A program made the position numbers and the translations under genes. Source: Tianweitania populi (lineage in GTDB: Bacteria > Pseudomonadota > Alphaproteobacteria > Rhizobiales > Rhizobiaceae). From it: a stretch of 64,000 bases of DNA. The stretch covers positions 124,001-188,000 of the forward strand of contig NZ_BMZQ01000003.1 in NCBI RefSeq assembly GCF_014652875.1, given 5' to 3'. The notes beneath the pieces are model-generated. The model saw only the letters and a list, made by a program, of their open reading frames with translations. It was not told the origin of the DNA and searched no databases. Of the stretch, positions 25,601 to 35,184 are shown piece by piece (position 1 is the stretch's first letter; the number at the start of each line of letters is the position of its first letter).

Positions 25601-25658
25601 AAGTCAAGGGTGGGCGCGTCCCGGCCGCGTTTTTCTGTGCCTCCTCGACGAGGTGATC

Positions 25659-26921
25659 ATGACGGAACGCTTAGCAACGACGCCATTTGGCGGCGGACGA
25701 ATGACTGCGGCTAAATTTCAGCGCAGGCAGGCCATCGATCGGCAGCGCGAAGGACTGGCGAAAGGCGGCAACGATACCGGTCGGGCCGAGAAATATGCGC
25801 TCCTCAAGGCGCTGACGGAAGCGCGCGGCCTTTATAAGCTGTCGGATCGCACGATCGCGGTTCTGGAAGCGCTGTTGAGCTTCCATCCCGACCGCGAGCT
25901 GGATGGAACCGCACCCATCATCGTTTTCCCGTCCAACGCCGAGCTTTCGCTGCGCACGCGCGGCATGGCCGATGCCACGCTCCGGCGCCACCTTGCGGCC
26001 CTCGTGGAGGCCGGCCTGGTTCTGCGCCGCGACAGCCCGAACGGAAAGCGCTATTGCCAGCGCAACGAGCGCGGCGTGGTCGAGAACGCCTTCGGCTTCG
26101 ATCTTTCACCCTTGGCGCTCGCCGCTGCCGGCATCCATGCCGCCGCCGAGGACATGCGCGACGAAAGCCGCTTGTGCCATCGATTGCGCGGCGAGATCAC
26201 CATCCATCTGCGCGATGTCGGCAAGATCATCGAAGCGGGGCTGGCTGAAACAAGGGCAGGGGATTGGCAAGGCTTCGCGCTCTCCTTGATGCCGCTCGGC
26301 CGTCGCCTTGCCCGCAACGCCGAACGCCCCCTCCTGGAAGCGCGTCGCGATGCACTCCTGCGCCTGCGCGCCGAGGTCGAGACATCCTACCTCAACTCCA
26401 TGTCAGAACAAGAAATGAGCGGCAATGACGCCGATTTCGAGCGGCACTATCAGAATTCAAAAACAGACCACCATTATGAAAAGGGCTCGGCAAACGAACT
26501 GAAGGAAGCGCCGAGCGACAATCTGGATGCTTTGAGCCAACCGAATGGTACGGGAAGGCCAGACACGAAAGAGGGGAGGGCGCCCGAAACCAAGAGCACG
26601 ACGGTACCTCTGTCTTACCTCCTGGCGGTTTGCCCGGCCCTTGCCACCTATGCCCGCGACGGGATTGCCGATTGGCGAAGCGTTTTGACCACCGCTGAAC
26701 TGGTCCGGTCGATGCTGGGGATTTCAGCCGATGCCTGGACGCGGGCGCGTGAAGCAATGGGCGATCTCGGTGCTGCCATGACCATCGCCGCAATCTTGGA
26801 ACGCGCCGAACATATCCGGTCGCCGGGCGGCTATCTTCGGGCGCTCACCGAACGGGCTGAAGCCGGCAAATTCTCGGTCATACCGATGCTTGCCGCGCTG
26901 GAAAACGGGCAACCCAGATGA
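25659..26921 (+). CDS. repC: Replication initiator RepC
   Basis: RepC of 420 residues from the ATG at 25659 (GAGG five bases upstream; a GTG at 25653 is also possible). It begins MTERLATTPFGGGRMTAAKF; the winged-helix part contains ALTEARGLYKLSDRTIAVLE, FPSNAELSLRTRGMADATLR and GLVLRRDSPNGKRY. The C-terminal part, after a variable linker, is AVCPALATYARDGIADWRSV then IRSPGGYLRALTERA. It is the initiator of the replicon and is complete. Confidence 0.95.
   Translation: MTERLATTPFGGGRMTAAKFQRRQAIDRQREGLAKGGNDTGRAEKYALLKALTEARGLYKLSDRTIAVLEALLSFHPDRELDGTAPIIVFPSNAELSLRTRGMADATLRRHLAALVEAGLVLRRDSPNGKRYCQRNERGVVENAFGFDLSPLALAAAGIHAAAEDMRDESRLCHRLRGEITIHLRDVGKIIEAGLAETRAGDWQGFALSLMPLGRRLARNAERPLLEARRDALLRLRAEVETSYLNSMSEQEMSGNDADFERHYQNSKTDHHYEKGSANELKEAPSDNLDALSQPNGTGRPDTKEGRAPETKSTTVPLSYLLAVCPALATYARDGIADWRSVLTTAELVRSMLGISADAWTRAREAMGDLGAAMTIAAILERAEHIRSPGGYLRALTERAEAGKFSVIPMLAALENGQPR
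26390..26500 (+). other. Probable oriV (AT-rich stretch within repC)
   Basis: In repABC replicons the origin lies within the repC coding sequence in its AT-rich part. The stretch around 26440-26480 (AGAATTCAAAAACAGACC, ACCATTATGAAAAGG) is clearly poorer in GC than the rest of repC and encodes the variable linker between the two conserved parts. The assignment comes from family knowledge and base composition only. Confidence 0.5.
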
Positions 26922-27079
26922 CAAACACGACGTATTTGCCGGGATTTAGATCAGATCTTTCGCATTTTGCTGCCAATCTGCCGAATGCAGCCGAAAACCT
27001 GACGAGAGTGTACGATGATCATGCAATCTTGGAAGATGCCGCGGGCGTTTCCTCTCACGGCAGCACGTCAACTCGGAGA

Positions 27080-27175
27080 GCTGCACGAAGCATCCGTTGA
27101 GATTGATGCAGCGAAGCAGCGTGCTCTTGCCGCCGCTGGAGGGAAGCGACCAAAGCCGCCACGCTGCCTTCCGCA
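27080..27175 (-). pseudogene. Fragment of an amino-acid type ABC ATPase gene
   Basis: The minus strand reads PSSGGKSTLLRCINLNG, a near-complete Walker A region of polar amino acid ABC ATPases (usual form GPSGSGKSTLLRCIN with two residues lost). Nothing else of the protein is recognisable around it. The remaining 26922-27313 stretch holds no gene I can support. Confidence 0.45.
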
Positions 27176-27313
27176 AGTAGCCGGCTTTCCAAGCAGTATC
27201 CTGCATGAGACGAACCATTGTGGTTCGTCTCCAAATCCGCTTCTCGGTGGGCGGGCGGATGTCAGGCAAGCTTTGCACCCACGATCCCTAGAATGGGTCT
27301 CTTCCGCGTTGAT

Positions 27314-29272
27314 TTAGTCAGATGTAAAGGACCTGATGGCTTCGCCAACCAACTTGGACGCTTCGGCTTCCGCCTCGCACGCTTCCCCGCGCTTGGCTTC
27401 CAAAGCTGAAATCGCATCTTCGGCCTTGGACAGGCGTTGGAGGTAGGATTTCTGGAGATCGCTGTTGTCAGGCACTGCGCCGAGATTGTCGCGGATGCGG
27501 GCCTGCGCCTGCGAGCGCTCGTCGATGTCGCGCGTCGCGTCATCGATGGCACGCTGCGCCTCGCTTTGTCGGCGGCGTGCGTCGGCCAGTTCCTCGATCT
27601 TGCGCCTGGTTTCAGGGTCGCGCGCTGAACCTGCCAGCGAAACGAGCTGCTGCGCATCAGCATCGACAAGTGCGTAGGCTTCTTCGCGGATCATCTCCTG
27701 CATGGCTTTCACAGTGGCCGAGCTACTTGGCGAGATAGACGCTTTAAGGCGGTGATGAGTGGCGGTCTCGCCGTCGGCCGCATCGGAGGCGAAGGTCCAG
27801 CCAGCCATTCGGGGATGCTCGATGACCACCGTCCGAGGTGCGTCGGCCGCACCCGCAATGCGGTATGTCACGCTTTGCCGGTTGCGGAAGGTCGCCTTCA
27901 GCAGGCCGTCCACGGCTTTGACATCGATGATCGAGGTCTCATCTTCGGCCTCTTCCACCACTTGCACCTTGCTGTCAGCAGCGAAGCCGGCCAAGCGGCT
28001 TTCTAAGGGAGGCACGCCGCCGAGTTGAGCATCGCCGAGATAGCCTGAACGCTCATCGTAGACGGTGACGATGCCGGGTGGCAGGCTGGCCCCGGTGGCG
28101 TTGGTCAGCGACACGGAGGCAATGGGATGGCTGCTCGCCTGGCCGGAACGGTAGACCGACACCAAGCTGGCCTGCAGGTCGGCATCCACAAGAGGGACCG
28201 ACAGGCTTTGCCCGCTCTGCAGATCATAGGTTCCAGGCAGGAAGTACCTTGCGGAAAGATCGCCTTCCGACGCTTCGGCCGAAACTGCCTGCGACAAGAG
28301 AGGTGCTGGTTCTGCAGCAGGCGCGGGGGCAGCTAGCATCGCCGACGCTCGCATGCGTGACGGCTCGTGATCTGCACTTTCCATCGCCAAGACGCCGGTG
28401 TCTGTTGCAGGCAGTGGCGCACTGCCGACCGATACGGGAACCTCCGTGCGATCCGCCCAGTACCTACGATGCAGCGCCTGCTTGAGGGTCACCGGCTTGC
28501 CGGAAGAAAGCGAAAGGTGGATGCCATTCCAATCTTCGCCGCTTGCGTTTTCCAAAATGGCCCAGGCTTGCATGCGCGCCTTGCCATCTTGGTCGGCGAC
28601 GATCCTGTAGGCAGCTTTCCAGACCGAGGCTTCAACCACATAAGAAAGCGTGACATCGCGCTCGCCACTGCCTTCGACGGCGATGCGAACCAATCGCGAG
28701 CCATCCGACGCGCGGGCGCCTGCCGCCTTGATCGAAGCGTCGACCTTTCGGCGAACAGACGGGTCTTCGATGGTCAGCCGGGCATCAGGACCGAGCTTCA
28801 ACGTGTCGATCGCTCCGTCATCGCTGACAACTGTAAGAAGAGCGAGCGTTTCGTTCTCGCCCATGGACCGCGTTTCCACGCCCATCACAAGTCCGGTGAG
28901 CGTTTTGCCGCCGCTCGAAATAGTCATGCGCGATCCCTGAAGCGCGGAGAGCAAGGAGGGCACCGATGTCAGTTCGCCTGCCGGAAAGGGGAGGGCTCGG
29001 CGCGCAAGGTCATCCTGCGCAGGACCATCCAGCGACACCTTCCCGACTTTGCCGGATGGATCACGGACCAGCAGGCTTTTTAGAACATCATCGATCTGCG
29101 CGGTCGGGATGTCGACCTCAACCAAACCGCTGCCCGTCACGCGGGCGGTGCGAACGATCTCGGCGAGACCGCCCGATGACAGGGTGACCTGGGTGATCGG
29201 CCCGTTCTCCTGCGCCACCGCTGCGGACATCATGGTTCCGAGGGCAGTCGCCGCCGCAAGCACTTTGAACAC
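27314..29272 (-). CDS. DUF4139 domain-containing exported protein
   Basis: A 652-residue protein with a signal peptide (MFKVLAAATALGTMMSAAVA-QE). The N-terminal half resembles DUF4140/mucoidy-inhibitor A-like proteins (ITQVTLSSGGLAEIVRTARV, DDVLKSLLVRDPSG). A DUF4139 beta domain follows (YVVEASVWKAAYRIVADQDG, LENASGEDWNGIHLSLSSG), then a C-terminal coiled coil (about 545-650; EELADARRRQSEAQRAIDDA). Likely periplasmic or outer-surface; the function is unknown for the family. It stands alone, transcribed toward the repC side. Confidence 0.85.
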   Translation of the reverse strand: MFKVLAAATALGTMMSAAVAQENGPITQVTLSSGGLAEIVRTARVTGSGLVEVDIPTAQIDDVLKSLLVRDPSGKVGKVSLDGPAQDDLARRALPFPAGELTSVPSLLSALQGSRMTISSGGKTLTGLVMGVETRSMGENETLALLTVVSDDGAIDTLKLGPDARLTIEDPSVRRKVDASIKAAGARASDGSRLVRIAVEGSGERDVTLSYVVEASVWKAAYRIVADQDGKARMQAWAILENASGEDWNGIHLSLSSGKPVTLKQALHRRYWADRTEVPVSVGSAPLPATDTGVLAMESADHEPSRMRASAMLAAPAPAAEPAPLLSQAVSAEASEGDLSARYFLPGTYDLQSGQSLSVPLVDADLQASLVSVYRSGQASSHPIASVSLTNATGASLPPGIVTVYDERSGYLGDAQLGGVPPLESRLAGFAADSKVQVVEEAEDETSIIDVKAVDGLLKATFRNRQSVTYRIAGAADAPRTVVIEHPRMAGWTFASDAADGETATHHRLKASISPSSSATVKAMQEMIREEAYALVDADAQQLVSLAGSARDPETRRKIEELADARRRQSEAQRAIDDATRDIDERSQAQARIRDNLGAVPDNSDLQKSYLQRLSKAEDAISALEAKRGEACEAEAEASKLVGEAIRSFTSD

Positions 29273-29388
29273 TGTCTGCCTCCCGATGCCGACTTCCGGT
29301 TTGATTAGGCTCAGCCTAGCTCAGGGGTTGATGCATTAGCTAGGAAGTTCTGCAGCCGTGCATCTGACCGTGTACCATCACGGCTGGA

Positions 29389-29823
29389 TCAGACAGGTAC
29401 CGCCATGAGGTCAATGCCGAATGGCTCGAAATGCCGCATGTTGAGTGTCACCACGGTCAGATTATGCGCCTTTGCGGTTCCTGCGATCAGCGCATCGGCC
29501 ATTCCGGGACTGTGGCCTAAAGAGACCGCTTCAGCCTCAAGCTTTCCGGATAAAGCCGCAACTTCAGCATCTATCGGCAGGATTCGATCTTCGTAAGTTG
29601 CAACCAGGCCGGCCATCCAATGCCTCAGACCACTTGCCTTGGCTGTTGCACCCTTGCGCTCGAGCAGCATGATGCCACGCTCAATTTCATGGACGGTAAC
29701 GACTGACAGGAAAAATTCTGTTGTCTCATCGGTCCTGTCCAACCAGGCGATCAAGGCCGTCGCCTGCGCACGAGAAGGCGACAGGAGCGACACGACATTC
29801 GTGTCGAGGAGGTATGCTGTCAA
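29389..29823 (-). CDS. PIN-domain toxin (VapC/FitB-like)
   Basis: A 144-residue PIN-domain ribonuclease with the acidic residues expected: Asp in LLDTNVVS, Glu in VTVHEIERG and Asp in GMADALIAGTA, with TLNMRHF near the end. It overlaps the upstream antitoxin gene by four bases. It should cleave RNA (tRNA in many VapC proteins) when its antitoxin is lost, and so stabilise the plasmid. Confidence 0.9.
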   Translation of the reverse strand: MTAYLLDTNVVSLLSPSRAQATALIAWLDRTDETTEFFLSVVTVHEIERGIMLLERKGATAKASGLRHWMAGLVATYEDRILPIDAEVAALSGKLEAEAVSLGHSPGMADALIAGTAKAHNLTVVTLNMRHFEPFGIDLMAVPV

Positions 29824-30068
29824 AGATCGACCTCGCGCGAAGGCGAGGTATTGCGGTCGAATTCCCCACCCGGAAACGTTTTCAGGTAGGACAGGAAGCT
29901 GGATCGACGGGGTCTTTGAGCGCGTTGAGCAATCTCAGCAGCAGCCAATGAAACCAAGGCAGCCACGGGTTTTCCGTGGCGGGTGATCGTGATGTACTCG
30001 CCCCTGATCGCATCGTCGACATAGGAAGACAGGCCGGTCTTCGCATCTCTCAAGCTGACAATGGGCAT
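29820..30068 (-). CDS. Phd/YefM-type antitoxin
   Basis: An 82-residue antitoxin with the Phd/YefM fold: MPIVSLRDAKTGLSSYVDDA, GEYITITRHGKPVAALVSL, then a toxin-binding tail (SFLSYLKTFPGGEFDRN). It precedes and overlaps the PIN toxin gene, the standard order, and likely represses its own promoter. Confidence 0.9.
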   Translation of the reverse strand: MPIVSLRDAKTGLSSYVDDAIRGEYITITRHGKPVAALVSLAAAEIAQRAQRPRRSSFLSYLKTFPGGEFDRNTSPSREVDL

Positions 30069-30296
30069 CCAAGCCTCACAAAATGGTCATATGTGACCAC
30101 ATATGCGCTCGAAGATCGCCGTCGTCAAGATTTGAGTGCACCGATGATATGTCTGGAAAGCTGGCCTTCGATCCACTTGGTTGGCAGGTCCTCTTCTGAA
30201 GCGCGCGAAGGCATCCAAGCAAGGATCGAACCGTAGAACGAGAACTGGAGCGGCAAGTTTTTCAAAGCGGTCCATTTGCGTGTTCTCGGCAGAGAC

Positions 30297-30650
30297 TTAC
30301 CCCTGACCCTCCCGAGTTTGATCCTTGATCCAGTGTACAAAAAGCGAGACGTCGCTGCGCTCACTGCGGTGCCGGGGCACCACGATGAAGTAACCCTATG
30401 GGTTGTCATGGAATATGGCGTTATGCGCACGAGGCGCCTTTCCTGAAGAAGGCGCTGTACGAGCCGCGACCAGCCAAGGGCCACCCCTTCGCCAATCAGG
30501 GCCGCATGAATGCTGCCCATGCAGAAGCTGATATGCATTCCAAAGTTGGCGGCGGGCACATCGGTCGAGAAGGCCGAGAACCATTCGCTCCATCCAACCC
30601 ATCCCGGCTCGTCCGGGTCGGGTGACACCAGGTTGTAGCGCAGAAGGTCG
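30297..30650 (-). pseudogene. C-terminal remnant of a LysR-type regulator
   Basis: The minus strand carries the effector-domain end of a GcvA-like LysR protein: GWSEWFSAFSTDVPAANFGM, FCMGSIHAALIGEGVALGWS, LLQERRLVRITPY. The last part, YFIVVPRHRSERSDVSLFVH to WIKDQTREGQ and a stop at 30297, is in a different frame after about 30420. No HTH domain is found upstream. The gene is dead. Confidence 0.75.
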
Positions 30651-31357
30651 CCGGATCGGAGATCGAGCCCATCGCACAGTGCGATCTACGAACGAGCCGA
30701 CGAGATCGGAAATGCCGGTGGTTATCTCCGTTCGTTGACGGAGCGGGCGAGGGCGGGCCAGTTTTCGCCTTGGCCGATGGTCATGGCTTTGTTGCGCAAG
30801 AAGATGAAAGAAAGTTCGTCGGCTGACGCTGGCGCAAATGTAAGGTCTTTCCAAGCTGGCAGCGCCGAAAAGGGCGATCACGACGAAACCCATTTTGAAG
30901 CCAGTGATGCACTTCGCCGATCGATCGCGAAAAAGCAGTGGGATCGCTGATGGTTAACGCTCCCGATCTATTTGCCTCCGCGGATGCAATGATAGGAATT
31001 GTGCAAGGGCGCCAGCTCTCCAAGAGGGGAGGGGTCGCATCAAAGACGGTGTGAAAGAGCGTTCTTTGTACAGAAGTCGGCGCGCGGCATGGTGCCTTCA
31101 GTCAAATGCTGTTCGCTGGAGCCTTGATGCACACGAGCACAAGCTGCGGGTAGCCATGGATGCGTGCTAGCCGAACCTGGGGAACAACACAGAGATGATT
31201 GTAAGGTTGTTCCGAGGATGTGCTTTGGTCAAATAATGAAAGCTGTGCCTGCAATGTTGCCTCATTCTAAAGGCGAGGATAGATCACAAGTCACAACGTG
31301 AATGCTTAAGCAGCCCTCCGCTGCATTGAAGCCTTCGATCCAGTTGAGGATATTATC
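30651..31357. other. Stretch without a supportable gene
   Basis: Several short open frames overlap here on both strands, none with a recognisable domain. The 30650-31020 part may be further debris of the LysR gene. The last 150 bases are AT-richer and form the upstream region of the MucR gene. Confidence 0.4.
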
Positions 31358-31840
31358 GTGAACACTTCAGTTCTAGACGAACCTGCTTCGGTGGTAAGCC
31401 CTATCATGGAAATGACTGCGCAGCTTGTAAGCGCGTATGTCGCGAAGAACCCGGTTCCAATGAGCGAATTTCCGGGATTGATCGAAAGCGTCTACGCCAA
31501 GCTGAACGCCCTGAACCAACCGTCTAGTGCCGAGCCTGCCACATCTTCGGAGAAGGCGAAGCCGGCCGTTCCGATCAAGAAGTCTATCACCCCAGACTAC
31601 CTCATCAGCCTGGAGGACGGGAAACAATACAAGACGTTGAAGCTGCATCTTGCCAAGCTCGGCCTGTCACCCGATCAATATCGTGCAAAATGGAGCTTGC
31701 CGGCAGATTATCCCATGGTCGCAACCAGCTATGCTGAAAACCGCTCGATGCTCGCTAAGCGGATCGGCTTGGGCCGCCGCCCGAAACCTGAAGCCGAACC
31801 AGCGCCTGTTCAAAAATCTAGCCGGAAAGCCAAGGCATAA
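31358..31840 (+). CDS. MucR/Ros-family regulator lacking zinc ligands
   Basis: A 160-residue Ros/MucR protein. The N-terminal oligomerisation half (residues 10-55; MTAQLVSAYVAKNPVPMSEF) is followed by the DNA-binding half LISLEDGKQYKTLKLHLAKL, SPDQYRAKWSLPADYPMVA and KRIGLGRRP. In classic members the Cys of CLEDGK and a second His bind zinc; here the Cys is Ser84 and the second His is missing. Zinc-independent relatives are known in Mesorhizobium (Ml proteins). Likely an H-NS-like binder of AT-rich DNA. Confidence 0.88.
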   Translation: MNTSVLDEPASVVSPIMEMTAQLVSAYVAKNPVPMSEFPGLIESVYAKLNALNQPSSAEPATSSEKAKPAVPIKKSITPDYLISLEDGKQYKTLKLHLAKLGLSPDQYRAKWSLPADYPMVATSYAENRSMLAKRIGLGRRPKPEAEPAPVQKSSRKAKA

Positions 31841-31898
31841 TTGACGTTCAGGAAGCACAGACTTGATCGCGTCGACGATTGACTCAGCGTAGGAAAAT

Positions 31899-31913
31899 GT
31901 TCTTGATCCGTTC
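31899..31913 (+). promoter_or_regulatory. SOS box (LexA operator) upstream of umuD
   Basis: GTTCTTGATCCGTTC fits the alphaproteobacterial LexA site GTTC-N7-GTTC exactly. It lies 24 bases before the umuD start and just after a TTGACT -35-like element at 31879, so LexA would block the promoter. Confidence 0.88.
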
Positions 31914-31936
31914 ACGTTCAAAGTACGCGACGGATC

Positions 31937-32368
31937 ATGCTGACCATCTTCGCCCTCAGGCCAACGCCAACCTTCCTCCCGCTCCTCGCAAGGGCTGTTC
32001 CGGCAGGCTTTCCATCGCCCGCTGAGGATCATGTCGAGGACGAGATCGACCTTCACCGCTTGCTCGTTCAGAACAAGGCTGCGACCTTCCTGGTGCGCGT
32101 CCAGGGCTCCAGCATGGTCGAGGCCCAGCTGTTCGATGGCGATATCGCTGTGGTCGATCGCTCGGTGCCGCCGGCGCCGGGTGACATCGTTGTCGTGGAT
32201 ATCGATGGCGACCGATCGTTCAAGCGTTGGACTGGCAAGCGTGACGTGCCGCTAACCTTCGCCAACCGCGCTCTGCCACCCTACCAGCTACCCCAAGAGG
32301 CATTGGTTGAAGTCTGGGGAACGGTGACAGGCAGCGTTTGCGCCAGGCGGCGTGCCCACCGTGCGTGA
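31937..32368 (+). CDS. umuD: UmuD-like SOS mutagenesis peptidase subunit
   Basis: A 143-residue S24 family protein. The self-cleavage bond is probably Ala23-Gly24 (AVPAGFPSP), the nucleophile Ser59 in VQGSSMVEA and the base Lys96 in RSFKRW, with spacing as in UmuD (Ser60, Lys97). The processed form would join UmuC to make DNA polymerase V. It overlaps umuC and is preceded by a SOS box. Confidence 0.93.
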   Translation: MLTIFALRPTPTFLPLLARAVPAGFPSPAEDHVEDEIDLHRLLVQNKAATFLVRVQGSSMVEAQLFDGDIAVVDRSVPPAPGDIVVVDIDGDRSFKRWTGKRDVPLTFANRALPPYQLPQEALVEVWGTVTGSVCARRRAHRA

Positions 32369-33656
32369 GCGCCGGCTGCTGAGCTACGCCATCTCTGACG
32401 GCAACAGCTTCTATTGCTCGTGCGAGCGCGTCTTCGATCCCAAACTGAAGCTCGTCCCAGTCATCGTGTTGTCCAACAATGACGGCTGCGCAGTGGCCAG
32501 AACTGCAGAGGCGAAGGCTTTGGGCATCAGGATGGGCGAGCCATACTTCAAGATGAAGGACCTGTGCCGAGATCGGGGCGTCCGGGTGTTCAGCAGCAAC
32601 TACAGCCTTTACCACTCGATGATGACGCGGGTGAATGACATCTACCGCACGTTCGCGCCGAGGGTGGAGATCTACTCCATCGACGAATCGTTCATGGACT
32701 GGTCGGATGTCGATGCGAGCCAGCGCGCCGGGATGGCCAAGGAGATGCGTGCCAAGGTTCTGCTATGGACAGGCATTCCGACCTGCGTAGGAATTGGACC
32801 GACGAAGACGCTCGCCAAGCTGGCAAACCACATCGCAAAGAAGAATGTTGATCTCGGCGGCGTATGTGACCTGACTGATCCTGACGAACGAGCTGCATGG
32901 ATGAGCCGTGTAGCTCTGGAGGAAGTCTGGGGTATCGGTCCTGCCGGCGCCGCTCGGCTGTACGGCATCGGTCTCAAGACGGTTGCCGATGTTGCCCGCA
33001 TGGATCCAAAGCTTGCCAGGCGATCGATGACGGTCGTTGGCGAGCGCATCATCCACGAGCTGCGTGGCGTGTCCTGTCTCTCGCTGGAAGAGCATGCGCC
33101 TACGCGCAAGGGCTGCGCGGTGACCCGCATGTTCTCGTCGCGGGTGGACGCTAGGCAGACCATGGAGCAGGCGGTCGCCAGTCATGCAGCCAGATTGAGC
33201 GAGAAGCTGCGCCGGGGCGGACTAGGGACGGACCACGTCACTGTGTTCTTCCACACCTCTGATCATGATCGAAGCGCGCCGCAACGATCCGTATCAACGA
33301 CCGTCACCTTGCCGGAAGCATCGAACAACACGATGGTGTTGGCCGCGGCGGCCACGCACGGTGTCCGCTCCGTATGGAAGGACGGCTACCGCTATTCCAA
33401 AGCAGGCGTCGTGACTGTGGACCTGGTTCCGATCGAGGCAAGTCAACGTGCCTTGCCCGGGCTTGGCCGGCTCGACCGCGAAGGCGGCAGCGCGCTGATG
33501 GAGGCCATGGACGAATGTAACAGGAAGTGGGGCAGGGGAACGGTTGTGCCGGCCTCTGCCGGGGCTCTAGGCAAGAGGGGTTGGTCCACCAAGTTCTCGA
33601 TGCGGTCGCCGAGATATACGACGAGGCTCAGCGAGTTGCCAATCGTTGCAGCTTGA
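32352..33656 (+). CDS. umuC: UmuC-like translesion DNA polymerase V subunit
   Basis: A Y-family polymerase of 434 residues from a GTG at 32352 (or GTG at 32361). Catalytic motifs: [16 protein letters not shown] with the first Asp, [10 protein letters not shown] with the Asp-Glu pair, then [20 protein letters not shown] and the HhH segment [13 protein letters not shown]. The C-terminal little-finger domain and UmuC tail ([12 protein letters not shown]) are complete. It overlaps umuD by 17 bases. Confidence 0.94.
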   Translation: MPTVRERRLLSYAISDGNSFYCSCERVFDPKLKLVPVIVLSNNDGCAVARTAEAKALGIRMGEPYFKMKDLCRDRGVRVFSSNYSLYHSMMTRVNDIYRTFAPRVEIYSIDESFMDWSDVDASQRAGMAKEMRAKVLLWTGIPTCVGIGPTKTLAKLANHIAKKNVDLGGVCDLTDPDERAAWMSRVALEEVWGIGPAGAARLYGIGLKTVADVARMDPKLARRSMTVVGERIIHELRGVSCLSLEEHAPTRKGCAVTRMFSSRVDARQTMEQAVASHAARLSEKLRRGGLGTDHVTVFFHTSDHDRSAPQRSVSTTVTLPEASNNTMVLAAAATHGVRSVWKDGYRYSKAGVVTVDLVPIEASQRALPGLGRLDREGGSALMEAMDECNRKWGRGTVVPASAGALGKRGWSTKFSMRSPRYTTRLSELPIVAA

Positions 33657-33852
33657 AGCGACCGATCTACGAAGGCTTAGTCCAGGCTAATAGCCTAGTG
33701 CGTTACTGATTGAATTTGTACTTGCCTAACGATCCATCCGCTTTTCATGATCATGTATAAATGAGTAGATTTCAGTAGATGTTGGTATTCCCAGTTCGAA
33801 CGGCTAGCTTGTAAGAAGTTTGAGGCATATTGAACGATGTGAGTGGAATAGC

Positions 33853-34331
33853 ATGCCTTCAAAACGTGATCTGCTTGATTTTAAAAATCTACGTGGCTTG
33901 GTAGAGACAAAAGACGAGGAAGTCGACAAGCCGTTTTCAGGCGGCCCGGCTTCGACGGGGTAGTAAGCTACCGGGAGATAGAGGAAAAGCTTGCAGCTTC
34001 GATCCGCGAGAGACGTGAGGCAGACGGTCTCACACGAGCTGAATTCGCATCCCTTGTCGGACTTTCAATGCCTGTATACGGCCCCTATGAACGCGCATTC
34101 TCCAGTTTAACGGTCCCTCGTTTGATCCATCTCTGCGAGTTATTTGGCATTCAGCCGCTAGAACTGATTTTCGATCTGGCACCCCATCTATATGCTGAGA
34201 CGCAAGAAGAGGCGGATGAACGACGCCGACTGATCGGACTGATTCAAGATCTACCTCACAGCAAGGTGCATCATCTGGTCGGGCTCCTGGAACAGGTGCA
34301 GTTGCAGGATAAGGCGGCACAGACGGCCTAG
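33853..34331 (+). pseudogene. Frameshifted copy of the repABC-linked XRE regulator
   Basis: The ATG at 33853 opens MPSKRDLLDFKNLRGLVETK, matching the start of the regulator at 22130-22603, but the frame stops at 33963 after GGPASTG. The remainder, RPGFDGVVSYREIEEKLAA, GLTRAEFASLVGLSMPVYGP and LIHLCELFGIQPLELIFDL, is in the next frame to 34331. A one-base loss in the GGCGGCCCGG run near 33942-33951 explains it. It is a real frameshift or a sequencing error in a GC run. Confidence 0.85.
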
Positions 34332-34511
34332 ACTAGACGGTTGGTGAAGCGGGAACAATGTCTGGTTGTGCGTTCGCTCGTGCAAGCGCCTGATGGCGGA
34401 GCACACGGTTGATGTACGTCCGCTGTAGGTGTTCGCTTCATCGAAGCCGAATGGCGAGGGATGGTGGAAAGCAAAATGGCAGCTTTCTGCAAGGATTGAG
34501 AAAAAGCTGAC

Positions 34512-34960
34512 CTAAGATTGCGCACTGAAGTCACTGTGGCGATTCCAGAGATCGGCATATTGAAGCCGCGCCATCATAATGACGTCAACGAAGCCGCTCA
34601 GACTTATGCGGGCCTTGCGCTGAACGCCTTCTTGCTGAAAGCCCACGCTGCGATAGAGATTTATCGCGGCGTCATTATTCGAATAGACGCTCAGCTGTAT
34701 TCGCAAGAACTCGGCAGCGTCGTCTGCCGCTTTCAAGGTCTCAACGATCAACTTTCGCCCTATTCCTTGACCTCGCCAGCGCGAGACTACGCCCATTCCG
34801 AGCGTTCCAAGACCCCATCCTCGTGACCTTGCACGATATCGCACCAACCAACGATGTCGCTTCCTGAAACGGGCCTCTCGTGTGTTCGACTGCCATAGCA
34901 TCACATTCCGGCCATTGCAGGGCAGACAGGCGCCTTCGCAACGGTGAAAACGCGATGTGG
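34512..34960 (-). pseudogene. GNAT acetyltransferase remnant
   Basis: The minus-strand C-terminal part is clearly GNAT: LGMGVVSRWRGQGIGRKLIV (acetyl-CoA loop RGQGIG), LSVYSNNDAAINLYRSVGFQ, then the end VDVIMMARL. Upstream the frame turns into basic low-quality sequence and the expected N-terminal half is found only as scraps in another frame (HTRGPFQEATSLVGA). The gene is probably disrupted. Confidence 0.65.
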
Positions 34961-35016
34961 GCCTGTGAGGACGAGCAATCCATCGCGGAAATCGTAAGAA
35001 GCGGACGGCAGCCGAG

Positions 35017-35172
35017 ATGAAGGCCGAGGCCGAACGCTCCGGTCGTTGCATCTGCCTTAAGGCGGGCACTCAGATCTGGACCCAAGCCGGTAACGACGTA
35101 ATCGAGTTCGGCGGCATCGAGGGATACCCTGAGTCGCGCTACTACCCGGCCGTTGGCGTTTCGTACGACTAG
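35017..35172 (+). CDS. Small protein of unknown function (51 aa)
   Basis: Starts MKAEAERSGRCICLKAG and ends YYPAVGVSYD. The composition is protein-like, but there is no strong ribosome site, and the 5' end overlaps the opposite-strand GNAT remnant. It could equally be the end of a larger lost gene. Not recognised. Confidence 0.3.
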   Translation: MKAEAERSGRCICLKAGTQIWTQAGNDVIEFGGIEGYPESRYYPAVGVSYD

Positions 35173-35184
35173 GGTGCGGCTAAC

